64,000 bases of DNA from Nymphaea colorata. Its lineage: Eukaryota; Streptophyta; Magnoliopsida; Nymphaeales; Nymphaeaceae. The notes below the pieces were generated by a model that ran no database searches, was not told the DNA's origin, and saw only the letters and a list, made by a program, of their open reading frames with translations. The translations under genes were made by a program, and so were the position numbers. Where the stretch lies: positions 8,588,204 to 8,652,203 of the forward strand of contig NC_045139.1 in assembly GCF_008831285.2 (NCBI RefSeq), given 5' to 3'. Positions 15,888-28,800 of the stretch are shown here, in pieces (position 1 is the first letter of the stretch; each line of letters opens with the position of its first letter).

Positions 15888-17162
15888 CACGGAGAAATTT
15901 TGCAGGGTTCCGTTTCAAAAGAAATCCTTCCTTTCTCGGACTAATCCTTTCTTTATTGGCCATTAGGCACATAATGTTTCTTTGTGTCAAATGTATGTTG
16001 GTGGTGATTTTCCAAAAGAAAAAAATCAAAAGCACAACCAAAAATCTGGGTGACAGAGAAAAGTACATCCAATTTTTTCGATATTTCAAGTTTCACACCT
16101 CTGAATTTTTCGGCAGTTAAACGTAAGTTTATCACAAACTTCAGTTCGGTTAATGATATAGATTCACTAAAATTCATTCATATGTCTTCAGTAATTTGTA
16201 TTAATCTTTACATGTATATTCAGATATATGCAAACTAATTTTACGCAAATATTTTTATTACCATTAAAAGATATGCTAGAGAAACAACCTACGTGTACCT
16301 AAAAATGTAGCTAAACATTTACTGCCTTTTGAAAACTAGCCGACTTCGGAAAAGTGGCTCATAGAATTTTCTAAATAACCATAAGAAAAAGTAGATCACA
16401 ATATTAGAGAATAATGCGCGTTCATTTGGTTAGCATCAAATTTTTAGACGGCTTGAGGAAAAAATGCACCTCAAACTGTCACCCTCTTTCTCTTAGCATC
16501 CCAGGTAGCAGCCTCTTTATTTCTAGGCGGACGGATGAGAATTTCGAAAGAATGTCGACACATTAACAAGGCTCGGGCCTTTTACTTTGTTATATCCCAT
16601 TAATCTTTATTTTAAACACATATTATTTATCATAACGTTTTTTGTAGCTTCTTACTAAATTTGGAAAAAGATAAAGAATTATCGTTTTCTGCTGCGTGGG
16701 CCCTCTCGAAGGGCTGAAATGACGAGTCCACTAGATGATTTTTAAAGGTTTTTTTTTAGAAATTTACAGGTTTTTGTGGAAGTTTGTATGATTTTGGGGG
16801 AACTTTGCAAATTTGAATGTTTGTGATGTTTTGTTGAAGATTTTTGTAGAATTATATATATATATATATTTATATATATGAGAGAGAGAGAGTTGTACCT
16901 CAATGATCAATGACAGAACTAAAAAAATTTTGGTCAAAAAGCACTAACTGGTATTTGCTTTGGCACTAACCTAGGTCAAGTCGTAAGCACTACATGTAGT
17001 TGGACCCAAGTTCAACTTTATTATAATAAAGGATTTTAATGACTCGCGTGTACAGTTGCTCACACTAGTCAATAGCTTCCTCGTTTATAATTTTTAAAAA
17101 ATTGTCGCTATGACAGTACTAGTTTCAGTTCAATGAGATGAGTTTTGTACTCAAATTGAATG

Positions 17163-17545
17163 ATTGAAAATAAAGATGTCAACTTATTCAATTTGGATTA
17201 GATATTTGATATAAGATGCAAAAAAAAAAATATTTCATTAAAAAATAGGATCAAATTCATATTTTACTTCAAATTCATGTATACATAAATATCCAATCGT
17301 ATTCAAATCAGATCGAATTTTATATAAATATTTGATATCCAATCTTACATGTTGAAAATCAGCCAAATTTGTCCTAAAAGGCATTTGGATATAAATGTAA
17401 AAGTCAGATTCAAATTGGATTCAAATTATAAAATTGAATTTTGGATTTGAATTTAGTTAGATTTTTTTCGTTTATTTTTTATTTCGAGTAAATAACAGAT
17501 GGAGTTAAGCGTATATCTCATTTGAATCCGATCCATTGGCTTCGC
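17163..17545 (+). repeat. AT-rich miniature repeat, copy 1
   Basis: Built from variants of GGATTTGAAT, ATTCAAATT, AAAAAATAGGATCA and TATACATAAATATCC. It shares its order and orientation with 18533-18945. The left end AAGATGTCAACTT mirrors the right end of copy 2 (CCGTTGACATGCC), which fits degenerate terminal inverted repeats of a MITE. Confidence 0.5.
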
Positions 17546-18532
17546 TAGTCGCAAATACCAGTTCAAGTAATTGTGTAACCTCCCTGCCTCCACAAATTGC
17601 ACAACGATGATGGTTATAGTTTTAAAGCGGGGCGCAGGACTCTAGGGGGTGAAGTAGACTCCTTGATCTGCTAGTTCATCTTTGGGATGAAATTTTCTTC
17701 AGCTTCCCTCATTGAAGCCATTTTCGTTCATCAGGAGCTAGAGAAGGATCCTTCACTCGATTCAGACGAAGGTGTGAAATGGAGTGAGAAATTTGGGGGT
17801 AGACAGGTGATCGTTCAAGTTAACCTTTGAGTTCTGGGCCACACTACCTGATGATGTTAACATCGTGGCTATACGAGTTATTTTCCTGCTAATTGCGCCA
17901 ATGAAACCACCCACAAGGAGGATAAAGATTCTATATTTGATGAGCAGATGCAAGTTAAAATGGGTAAAAGACGTGTCTGGAAGCAACAGAATGCTTCTTT
18001 GGAAGATGACCTGTGGATGGAAGTAACAGAAGGTTTGTGTGGATGAGGAAGAGACAATGGATGGAAAGGAAGCCACCCCGCCTTCAAGATTTGCTATTCT
18101 AGAGATACGCGCTACTGATTCAGTGATTCTGACACTGAATTTGCAAAAAGGTCTCTACCGCCATTGCCAAACCCCCTTGCAGGAAATCCAAGGTCAGGAA
18201 GAGATCATTAAAATGCAGGGAGATTGGTCGTCTCAAGAAAAGAGGCAGGCAAGATTTTTGAGAAGGAAGACGACATGGCTTATGCTGTGAATAACCTACC
18301 TTTGGTGAAGGCGGCACTCTAGCAAAGAAGAGAAAATTCCAAGCCCACGAAATGCCGAGGATGCAGTCAATGCTGAAAGTAGAGTACAAGGAGATTGCTC
18401 TTCACCTATCTACCCGACACTTGAAGAATTGACGACAAAAGTATAGAGGGAAGGATTAAATTGTGTCGGGGTTTAGGTTTTTTGGGCGATGGTCTTCGGG
18501 AATCCTCCAATTTTTGGTTTTGAAGGCTCCGA

Positions 18533-18945
18533 TTAAGAATGTTAATATATTTGATTTGAATTACTTATTTCAAAAAAGTCGATATAAAAAAAATATCCCA
18601 ATTAAAAAATAGGATCAGACTAAGATTTAATAAATGAAATCTGATCAGATTTGCATTTGAATTCAGATATACATAAATATTTGATCAAATTTGAATATGG
18701 GTTCGGATTGGATTCATTTTTAAACAAATATCATGTATCTAATGCTATTAAATTTTGAAAATTGGTAAAATCTGATTCAAAATTTGGATTCAGATTCAAA
18801 TATAAATATAAAAATCGGATTCAGATTCAGATTTAGATGACTTTTGTAAATTTAAATATGAATATGTGAATATCCGAAAAAGCATATATGATTAAGAATA
18901 TATTTGATCCGAATCGATCCGTTGACATGCCTACTCGGGATTGAG
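18533..18945 (+). repeat. AT-rich miniature repeat, copy 2
   Basis: A diverged direct copy of 17163-17545. It shares AAAAAATAGGATCA, ATTCAGATATACATAAATAT and the right end GATCCGAATCGATCCGTTGA. The two copies bracket about 1 kb of unclassified sequence. Confidence 0.5.
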
Positions 18946-19504
18946 GTTGGGTGATCCATTGTGTTCCCTACAGTTTGGGGCCATTTGGCAACACAGACAG
19001 GAAAATTAGAATTAAGTGAAACATGGAGAATATTTTTAACACGCAACGAATTACTAGAGGCATGAAGCCTATGGAGGAAATTTTCAATATAGAAAACTTA
19101 CCCACAATTCTGCAATTTACTATAACGTAGCTTTTGTCACATGAGCAGATATGACCCCAAATCAATGATGCGTGAGCGCATGCATGTGCGTGTGTGTGTT
19201 TGCTGCATGCTTCACGAGGGATAAGGCACGAAAGTCCATTGAAAGAGTCAAGAGTCATGTGGCCGATGGGCTCTACACGTTGTCCTTCTTGTGATGCACA
19301 GTTCGTCCACATGCATCTTGTTCGCCCTCTCAACATCGCCACTATGTATCTTATTCTATGCTTACGTTTGCTTCCTTGCGTTATATGTATATATATTAAC
19401 AATTAATTTTGACACTTTATGTGGTGAAAGCATATTGGCGCATAACTTTAGTATCAAAACCTGGCTTTGATAGCGTGTGATGACTGTCTTTAATGCCGTA
19501 AAGT

Positions 19505-19873
19505 GTGAAGACTCGAGGTTGACTCATTTATAAACAAGTCGAGCTCGAGTTTAAAATGTAGACTCAAAATGTTAAACGAGTCGAGTTCGAGTTATAAGAA
19601 CTCGACTTGTTTAAACTCGGTTCGGCTTGACTAGATAAAATTGGTTCAGCATAGTTGAATTAGTTAGAGAGTTAACGAGTCAAACAAAACAAACCAGTTT
19701 ACAAAAACAAGTTAAGCAAGTCGAGTTAGCTTGATGCTGTATAGTCAGTCGAGCTGAAACCTATCCTATGGAGCTCGACTCTGGTTTGAGCCAAGCTTGA
19801 GCTTGAGTTATTCTAATCCAGTCGAGTTCCAGCTGACCCACCTCGAGCTCGACCCGGCTCAAATGCAGCCCTA
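19505..19873 (-). repeat. GAGCTCGA-rich MITE-like element, copy 1
   Basis: Dense in GTCGAGTT, GAGCTCGA and AACTCGACTTG motifs that can pair with each other. Its right end, read on the minus strand, starts TTAGGGCTGCATTTGAGCCG, which resembles the start of the element at 21228 (CTAGGGCTGCACACAAGCCG). The left end is decayed. Confidence 0.5.
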
Positions 19874-20430
19874 ATTCTAGATGATTGCATTAGAACAGTT
19901 CCATCTTAGCTGGAATTAGGAAATAACCAAAGCTTAAGTTGCTTGATGCTGGAAAAGCAAGTAAATTGGGTGAAAAAATTAATATTGTCACATTTCAGGG
20001 AAAAAGCAAGACACTTTGTTTGGCAAATATTCTGTTCTCAAAAAGAAAAAGTGAGACATTTTTGTGGGGATTGCTTTTTCCCTCTTTTAATCAAACAAGG
20101 TAATAAATGACGAAGGGATTCAATGACTAACCAAGGTTCCTTAGATTCCACTTTCTTGCACAATAAATGTAGTGTTTGGTTGGTTTTGGTGATTAGGGTT
20201 TCCTCCATCCCTTCCTTGGGCCTTCCTCTTTCTTTTTCACCACCAACAGTTCTGGCGCAAGCTGTCTGCAAAAGCGATGCTTGTATTGAAATGGGTGTTG
20301 GTGATAAGTTTTTTCATCGTAGTGTTTGAACCAAACGTCTGGATGGTAAAGCTGCAACATCTTTGATTAGAAGCTTTTCTTTGAAAGCTCGCTTTCTTCC
20401 CCCTTTTGTAGGCCACCTAACCATGTTCAG

Positions 20431-20484
20431 GCGTGGACTCTTTTGCTTCTTTTCATTGTAGGCCTTTTGCAGAAGAGTCCACGC
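20431..20484. repeat. Inverted repeat, 16-bp arms with 22-nt loop
   Basis: Left arm GCGTGGACTCTTTTGC (20431-20446) and right arm GCAGAAGAGTCCACGC (20469-20484) are complementary over 16 positions with one G/T wobble. It is intergenic, with no gene family attached. Confidence 0.85.
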
Positions 20485-21227
20485 TTTATGTACCATATTG
20501 CAAAATAGTCGCCATTTTATATGGCTTTGCAAATTAATTTTATACTTTTTTTTTGTATGTTCAGCACATATTGATTCTTCCATTGAGTCATTTGTGGCCA
20601 AAACCTGATCGTTGTTAGGTTAACTACCAAAACAAATGAAAACTCTCTTCCTTGTTTTCTTAGACTCTAAATCTGCCATCTGGTCCGGTCCAAAGAACAA
20701 AGAACTTAACTTTGGTTGGTAAATCCGTGACTTGACCTTGGATCGGCAAATGACCAAGTCGTTGACTTGATTAGTTGACTCATCGACTCGGTCGAGTTTT
20801 AAAATAACCTAAATTGGGTGAGTCAGGACGAGTCAAGGGCAAGCCGGTATCGTGGCCAAGTTTTCTAGTGATCTGAACTAACTTGGGCAATTCCCGAGCC
20901 AACCCCATGAGTCAACCAACTATGAATCTTGTCTTCTTTCAACTATGAAATATCATTTAGATGGGCAGGTTTTGAACATACTTGACGGCTAAAAACCCTT
21001 TTTAATACGTTAGATGGTTAGGTTTTGGACATACTCCATGCAATAAGTCAACACAAGAAAAGGACTTGAATTAAGAAACGTTTACATTGTATTGTTTAGG
21101 AACCAATGCCCCAATGCCCCACTTAGAGAGAGATTCAAAATTCTGGCATCCACCCAGACGGGATGTTGGACAAATCGGTAGATTCATAAACTTGACACCT
21201 AGCCTGTTAGAGCATATAGTTGTAACT

Positions 21228-21490
21228 AGGGCTGCACACAAGCCGTGACTTCACCCAGAAAACTCCAGCTCGAGTTGAGCTTGGACTTGAGTCAAGCTCC
21301 ATAAAACAGGTTCAAGCTCGATTCGACAACACAATGTCGAGCTCGAGCTCAACTCACATAACTCGTTTAACTCATTTCTATTCAAGTCTGTCTCATTTTT
21401 TTAAACTCGATTAACTCGTTTAGTTGCTACTCATTTAACAGTTCTCTTATTATATTTCAATATTCATTATGGAATCGAGCCTGCTCATAT
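21228..21490 (+). repeat. GAGCTCGA-rich MITE-like element, copy 2
   Basis: Starts AGGGCTGCACACAAGCCG and continues with CAGCTCGAGTTGAGCTTGG and GTCGAGCTCGAGCTCAACTC. It is the same family as 19505-19873 in opposite orientation. The right end is unclear. Confidence 0.5.
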
Positions 21491-22843
21491 TTAAAAGAGG
21501 AGGATTAGGAGGTGGGTTAAGATCCACCAAACCAAGAATCGGAGCCCAATGTAGCAGCAGACTTTGTTGTTATAATGGGTATGTTCAACTACTAATCTTA
21601 TTTCAAAAAATTTAAAATAAACTTTTTTTTTAAATTGAAAAGTGAAAAAATAAGAAAAATACAATAAAATAAAAATGTGATTTTTTTTTTTCAATTTGGT
21701 GGTCTTTTTCAAAAATATTGTGAATTCTCGTGTTTTGACATTTTTGCGTTGTGTGTGTGAACAAGGAGATCCTTATTTCACAATTTCGTCAACCTCACTA
21801 ATCTCTCACCCTTTCTCATTATCTTCTCTTATTTAATTACATTTAGCTAAAAGACACGTGGACTGATAATCAAGGGAAAGTGGTAAACTAAGAAGATAAA
21901 AATGTAGGAATCAGTGACAGATAGTCACGATCATATATGGAGATAGTAAATCTTTGATAATTTTCTCCAAATTCAAAGACGCTTATATGGATATCTTTTA
22001 CCACTTTCCCAAAAATACAAAGGGGAACTTTCTATAGATGCGTGGACCAGCTGTCCCTTCTCTCTCCGAAGCAAGAACAGAGTGCTTTCTCCAAAAAATC
22101 GACAAATCCGATTCCAACTCGGCGAAAATTGCGGCCAAACCGATACACATCGACCATCGATTCGGTTCGATTTTCCGGGTCGCAAGCCGTCTCGCTGGAC
22201 CCAATTCAACTGCTAATTTCTGATTACCACCAGACTTTCTTCTGATATTGTATTATTATGAACGATAACGTATAATCTTCTCCGAATTGCTCTTCTTAAC
22301 ACTGCTTTGAAGGGAAAATAAGCCTCAATATGTCTTATTTGAAAAAATGAAGGTCTTTTCTAGAAATATTGAGTAGTAGGCGAGTAAATCAAAATTTTCC
22401 TTGGTATAAGAAGGTCGGCGGATGGCGGGTTACGCAGTCTCTCTGGTTTCAGCAGCAGTATTCAACCGACCTTTCTCTCCCCCTTCCTACGTCTTCGAGT
22501 AACTTCTTTATCGACGGCGCTGCTGCTGTAACACTTTTCACCCGGCAAGCGCGTTTGCTTTAGTCAATTCAATAGGCATTTTGTGTTTTGTTTCTATAAT
22601 CAACGACAAGGAAGGAACGACGATCAAATGGACTCGTGTTCTGTTTGTTGATTCCGAGATCTCCTTTTAGTTTTGTATAATTCAAATCCGACATCACGGT
22701 AGCTTCGTTTCTAGATTCTAATTGTTATGTAGGAACGTCAAATTGGAGGAATGACCGATATTGACTCGTTTGTTGTTTCGTTTGTATATTTTGTTTTGCG
22801 ATTCAGAAGGAAGCTTTAAATTCGAGTGTTTTCGTATTGACTG

Positions 22844-25800
22844 ATGGAAATTGAGGAGGGGACAACGAGCGATTTTTGTAAGGGTTCTTTATCATAGCCA
22901 TTGATCTTCAAAGAAACAATGCATTGATCTGGATTTGATGGCCATTCTTTTTCTGATGTTCTTTCGTTAAGGCGAAGCTGTTTATTGACCCGGATCCTGA
23001 ATTTTGCGTTTTCAGGTGAGATAATTCCGGTTTCTAGATCGAGGAAGGATAAGCAATCGAGTGCAGAGAGCTACGAGGATGAGCGGAGAAGAACGCGGAT
23101 AGGAACACTGAGGAAAAGGGCGGTAAACGCATCGACGAGGCTCACGCACTCACTCAGGAGGCGAGGAAAGCGGAGAGTCGAGTGCAGTGACCTTTGGTTT
23201 CCGATCGACGATGAGCGTGATGAGGAGGAAGAGGCCGCAGTGAACACGTTCAGGAAGGCACTGATTGAACGGGATATGCTGCCTCCACAGCATGACGATT
23301 ATCACATGATGAGGAGGTATTCCTTCTGACTTATTTCACTTGGATATGAAAGGGTATGTCCTGCAGTGAGGATAACCATATCTTTGTTCCGCCTTTTGGG
23401 CTTTAAATTTACCACATTCTCTTTTGTCTCTAAGAAAGAAAAAGATAGATTCTGCGTTGATCTTAGAATACGAAGAGTTCCGTGTGCGCTAGTGCTCAGT
23501 ACTCCAATTCGCGAATTCTCATTAGGCGCGGGTTGATTTTGCTGGGCACGTTAGAAGAATATAACCTATGCAGAAAGCAGAAAAACAAGGGCATAAATAA
23601 TTTTCTCTTGTACAATATAAAAACAAACATAATTACACTTTTCATGTTTGTCTAAGACACCGTGGGTTTCATGTTGCATTTTCAGTGGTGGGCCCAAACA
23701 CAGTTCTCTTTCGTGTTTGCTCTGGCATATTACTGAAACTGGAAAAACTATAGGACAATGAGTAAGAAATTTGCGGATAGATGTTGATTCTCTTTACTCT
23801 CTATGTGCTGCTCCGTGGAGATCACTCTTAAAGATGCCAGGATATAAACCAGAAAGGAAAAGCAGTTGATTCTTTGGAGGAGATTTTAAGAAAAAACCCA
23901 TGCATGGATGTTGTACATGGCAGTAAAAATCTAATTATTTGGCATAAATCTAAAGAAGGCAGAGTGTCAGACTTATGAAATTGTTCTCATCAATTTAATG
24001 GTTTTCCATACCCCTATGTACAAAAAAGAAAAACCAAAAGCGGTAATTCAGGAGTAGTTGTTTGAGAAACATGTATTAAGATGCTAATGATTGTTATGGA
24101 CTCATGAAAGATGAACATCTTGATCTTATTAGCTTAACAAATTTTGACATTACAAATTAATGGGTTCAAGAAGAGTCTGACATGTTGAGTAAAGACTAAA
24201 AATATGAATAAATAATGTATAAAGAACATCAGAGTACGACAACAAAGAAATCAACTCAAGGGTAACATGAAAAATAATAACATGCAAGAGAATGAGAAGA
24301 TGGTTGGTATAGTTTGAGAAATTTTTTGGTCCAACTTGTAAATAAGCGAGTAAGTTTTAAAATTTTTAGTATTTGATCTCTCTGTTGGATCATGAATGTC
24401 GTTTTGGTTTGTTACTTTGAGTTTTTGGTGTGATTTATAATCTTAATTCTTGTGGTACAAATCATTGGATTTTTCATTTTATTTTTGTAACGAAATTTTT
24501 TATTATGCGGGCTATGTGTATTTTATGATACATGTGTATGATTGTAAAAGAATTATCCTACATCTTCTTCCTTTTTTTCTCTTTCTCTTATTCTTTCATG
24601 CAGGGATAATGTTATGTTTCTGTCTAACGATTTATAGACCTAGCAACTTATTATCTGATCATTAGGAATCTTCATGATTTTTTACTCATTATTAGTTGCT
24701 TGGTCAAAATTTTGTGTCAATTGTCTTTCCTACTCCAACTGTAGGTTTTTGAAGGCAAGAAAGTTTGACATCGAGAAAACAATTCATATGTGGGGCCAGA
24801 TGCTTCAGTGGAGAGAAGAATATGGGGCTGATTCAATTTTGCAGGTGAATGTAGCTATCAATAACGGCAATGCATCTGTTGAAAAACAAATATGAAAAAA
24901 ATACAGACATAATTGTGTTTGCACTCAGTACTGCCATGGACATGTTCTTTTGTATGTTTGTGTTACCTGGCAAAGATGGCACAGCCTTTGTATTGTTGTC
25001 ATTTCCAGGTCTCTAATGTGGTACAAGAAAATAGTTGAATTCTTAGGAAAGGTGTCATTGGTATGATAAATTATTCAGGAATAGATCAAGCAGTACTGAA
25101 GAGAGATTGTGTTCTTGATATTTTGTTCACTTCTAAAATTGGAGGAAGTTTGTAAAAGCATGTGAACTAAGACTAATGATTGTCTGACTGATATCCTTTT
25201 ACTTTTAAGCAAGCTCAAACAAAAGCTTTGATGATTGTCTGATTGGTATCCTCTTACTTCTAAACAAGCTCAGACAGAAGCTTTGATTGGTGACGTGCAA
25301 TTGCCACAGTGCCACTTTATATGTCCTGTTAAGCACAGTCATTGTCATGGTTCACATTGTATTCTTGTGTGTGTGTTTTTATGAGTAAACTGATGTGATC
25401 TGTCAAATATAGCAAGAGGATGGCAGTCCTTTCTTGTACTTCTATTTTTAACTCTCAATATGACATTGTCTTTTTCTCTTTTTACATACAACAGAAAAAA
25501 TAAAATAAAAGCTTGATTTAGTCTCAAAAGTTTCATTATTTGGATGGTGAAAAAAATCCTGGTTTCATTTCACCAGTTTTATCATTTAGATGGTGATCCA
25601 ATGCAGGACTTTGTTTTTGGAGAACTTGAAAAGGTGCTGCAATATTATCCTCATGGATATCATGGAGTAGACAAAGATGGCAGACCTGTATACATTGAAA
25701 GACTGGGCAAAATTAATCTGAATGAGCTCACTTCTATCACTACAATAGACAGATACTTGAAATACCATGTTCAGGAGTTTGAGAAGGCGGTCAGTCAGAA

Positions 25801-28800
25801 GTTTCCAGCCTGTTCAGTTGCAGCTAGGAGGCATATTGACACTACTACAACAATTCTGGATGTGCATGGAGTGGTATTGACACGTGTTCCATACTACTAA
25901 AATATATTGCAAAAGATTTCAACTCTTTATCTATTAGAAGCTTATCTACTCGAGAATACTTCCCTCCTCTGAGCAATGATGATGCAGGGTGCCAACCACT
26001 TCAGCAAGACTGCCTACGAGCTTATTTCTGGCATGCAAAAAATTGATGGTGACAACTATCCCGAGGTACTGGAGTTATCTCTACTCTTTCTTTGTTGTTA
26101 TAATCACAATTGATGTAATGTTTTTTGTTTTTTCTAAGTTCATGCATTAGGATATTGTTTTTCGTTTTCTGCAGACATTGCACCGCATGTTGATTGTGAA
26201 TGCTGGTCGTGGTTTTAAACTACTATGGCATACTGTAAAAGGTTTTCTAGACCCAGGAACAGCGGCTAAGATACATGTAATAATAGCTTACTTTAGTTTC
26301 TGTCTTGGCATTTATAACATTGCAAACAAGTCATTCTTTCTCATTATTGCAGGTCTTAGGAAGCAGATATCAGAGTAAACTATTGGAGTTTATAGATTCA
26401 AGGTTAGTAATTACTCACAAAAATGAGATACCCAACTCCAAGAGATGGCACTTATACTCTCTCTCTTTCTCTCTCTCTCTGACCTTTGCAGCCAACTTCC
26501 AGCTTTTCTAGGTGGCTCCTGTACTTGTGCAAGTGAAGGTGGCTGTCTTAGATCCGATAAAGGACCATGGAAGGATCCAGATATAATGAAGGTATATTTG
26601 TTTGTTTATTCAATGTTTTGAAATTGCTTAAGACAGCAAAAGATGACATTCTCAATTGGGAACCTTACACTTCCAGCTCATACACAATCGACAAGCATCT
26701 CTTTTAAGACAAAAGACAACAGTACATGAAGGGCAAGAGAAACTTGATTTGCAGGGAAGAGACCAATTTTCAGAGGTAAAATCATCATTAAACCCAAAGT
26801 AACTGCTGGATGTAAAAGTTCCACCATTTTAACCTTATGTTATGTCCAATCTTGTACTTCACCTGAAGAAACTAGAAAAATCATGTTTGTATGTTTTTGC
26901 TTACCTTTACATTCAATCCAGGGCATCAGTACTGAGGTATCGACTGCTGAATCAGGGTCTGATATTGATGAGGCTCTTTATCCTTCAGGTTTAAAAGGTT
27001 TTGCCACTACCCACTTGGCTACTGTTAATGAAGAAGTGAGTTCTTCTTATGCGGATCTGTGAAAAATGTATAATGCTTTCTGTGATTATGATATGCATAG
27101 TACTTACCATTTGTTCCTTTCTGCTTTCTTTGCTACTATGGAGAAAATTTCTGTTACAAACATGCATTCTCTGACTTGATGATGTCGTTCTAATCGTGCT
27201 TGCCATCCATGTGGTAACCGGTAAATAGATAGAATGCAAAATTAAATGCTTGTTATGAGCTAATATTATATCCTTCGTAAATGCAAAGCAGTTGAACCAT
27301 GAAGGACTTAATACTGATATTGGTTTGTTAAGCTTTTTTATCAAATTTTGTCTTGTTCTTTGGAAAATAGTGGGTGACTGGTAGCTTGTAACTAACCAAC
27401 TGTGACAGTGAATATTAATTTGTGGAAGTGAACTCATGTAATTCAGAGGCCTTCTCTAATCCTTATGGTTAAAATTGAACATGGTTGATGACTTATAAAT
27501 GCAAAAAGAAAGCGAAGTTGGATACACAAGTTTTTTTCTGACCAATGTTCAAGTGAAGAAATAAAAATCGTGAATGTGTGGAACTATTTTGCCTTTTCTA
27601 GCCAACAAAAACTGCAGAACATATGGAAACCATAAAATTTGAGAGTATTTCCAGTTTCCACTTTTTCCTTGAATAATGTTACTCGTGATGAGATGCGTTA
27701 CAGCTCAGAGCCCAACAGATATATTACCCTCTGATTTTGTTTTTGACTTAGTACTTTCTGCAGCCCAGGACAAGCAATTCTGGTACTCATTGCAGCATTC
27801 AGCAAGCTTCCTCTGGTGCTGAAAAAGGTGGGTCACTGATGAATACATTGAATAGTTCAGAAGTGAGGATGTTCGTCTTCAACCACATGTCCCCTAGGCA
27901 GGGTAATGTTTCTGATGTGAAAAACCTCGTTTTCTGTTCCACTCAGTTCAGTTTCCTTTTTCTGATAACATGCTTTTCTACTTTTTAGAATCTTCTCACA
28001 GGGAAGTTGCATTATTATTGATATTCCTGTACCATATTGAGTTTGTTTAGCATTTTAGTGTCTCATCATGTGGAAGTTAGGAAGTTTTGAGAACCAATCC
28101 ATTGATCCTACTTATGATCTAACAAAGAATACTGAAAGGATTATAGTGGAGAAGCAACTGATTTTGTTGTGAACAAGACATTTTTGGACATCAAAAACTG
28201 GAAAGATGATTTTTTAACTAAAATGGTTGAAATGGTTAATCATGCAGCCACAGCTTATCATGTTTTCAAATTTTTTCGAACAAAAGGTCTGCAAATGACT
28301 AATGGCATGGGAGCATGTGGTGAACATTCTTCTATATTTGAATTATGCACATTACAGTTGAGATGGTTTAGTATTTGTAACCTTTACATTTTGCACCTTT
28401 TTCTGTGAAAGTTGATTATGTATACCTGGACATGTCCATGCATGAGGACCTGATCCCAGTGCAACTCATTTATGTCTCCCTCGGACATCGGAACCAAATT
28501 CCAGTTTATGTTTTTGGTGGCACAGTTTGGTATGTCTAATGACTTTCAAGTGCACATGCTTTTATTGCTGGCTGTTTACTGAATCTATGTAGTTTCACTT
28601 ACTACTTAGAGTTGTGAATGTTAGCCGTCAAAAGAAAAAAAAAAAAAATCATGTGAATATCCAATATAAAAGGAAGAAAAATCAAGAAGGAAAGGAGAAA
28701 AAAGGAAAAGGGTGTTGCTTATAACAAACGCATGTATTAAACTTTGGTTCTATATCAAAGTATGTGTGGTATTAGCATGAATGATTGATAAGGTGAATTT

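Larger units (their letters stand above)
15900..22840. other. Repeat-rich intergenic region
   Basis: Nearly 7 kb between two divergently transcribed genes (E2 on minus, SFH on plus) with no recognised protein. It holds a pair of AT-rich direct repeats (17163-17545 and 18533-18945), two GAGCTCGA-rich elements in opposite orientation (19505-19873, 21228-21490), a GACTCG-rich relic near 20700-20890 and a strong hairpin at 20431-20484. Open frames near 17762-18290 are short, overlap on both strands and match nothing I know. The segment 22040-22840 is more CpG-rich and probably holds the SFH promoter and leader. Confidence 0.6.

Noticed and set aside
17762-18290. Overlapping open frames on both strands
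   Set aside because: Mutually exclusive frames without any recognised motif; kept only as unclassified sequence between two repeats.
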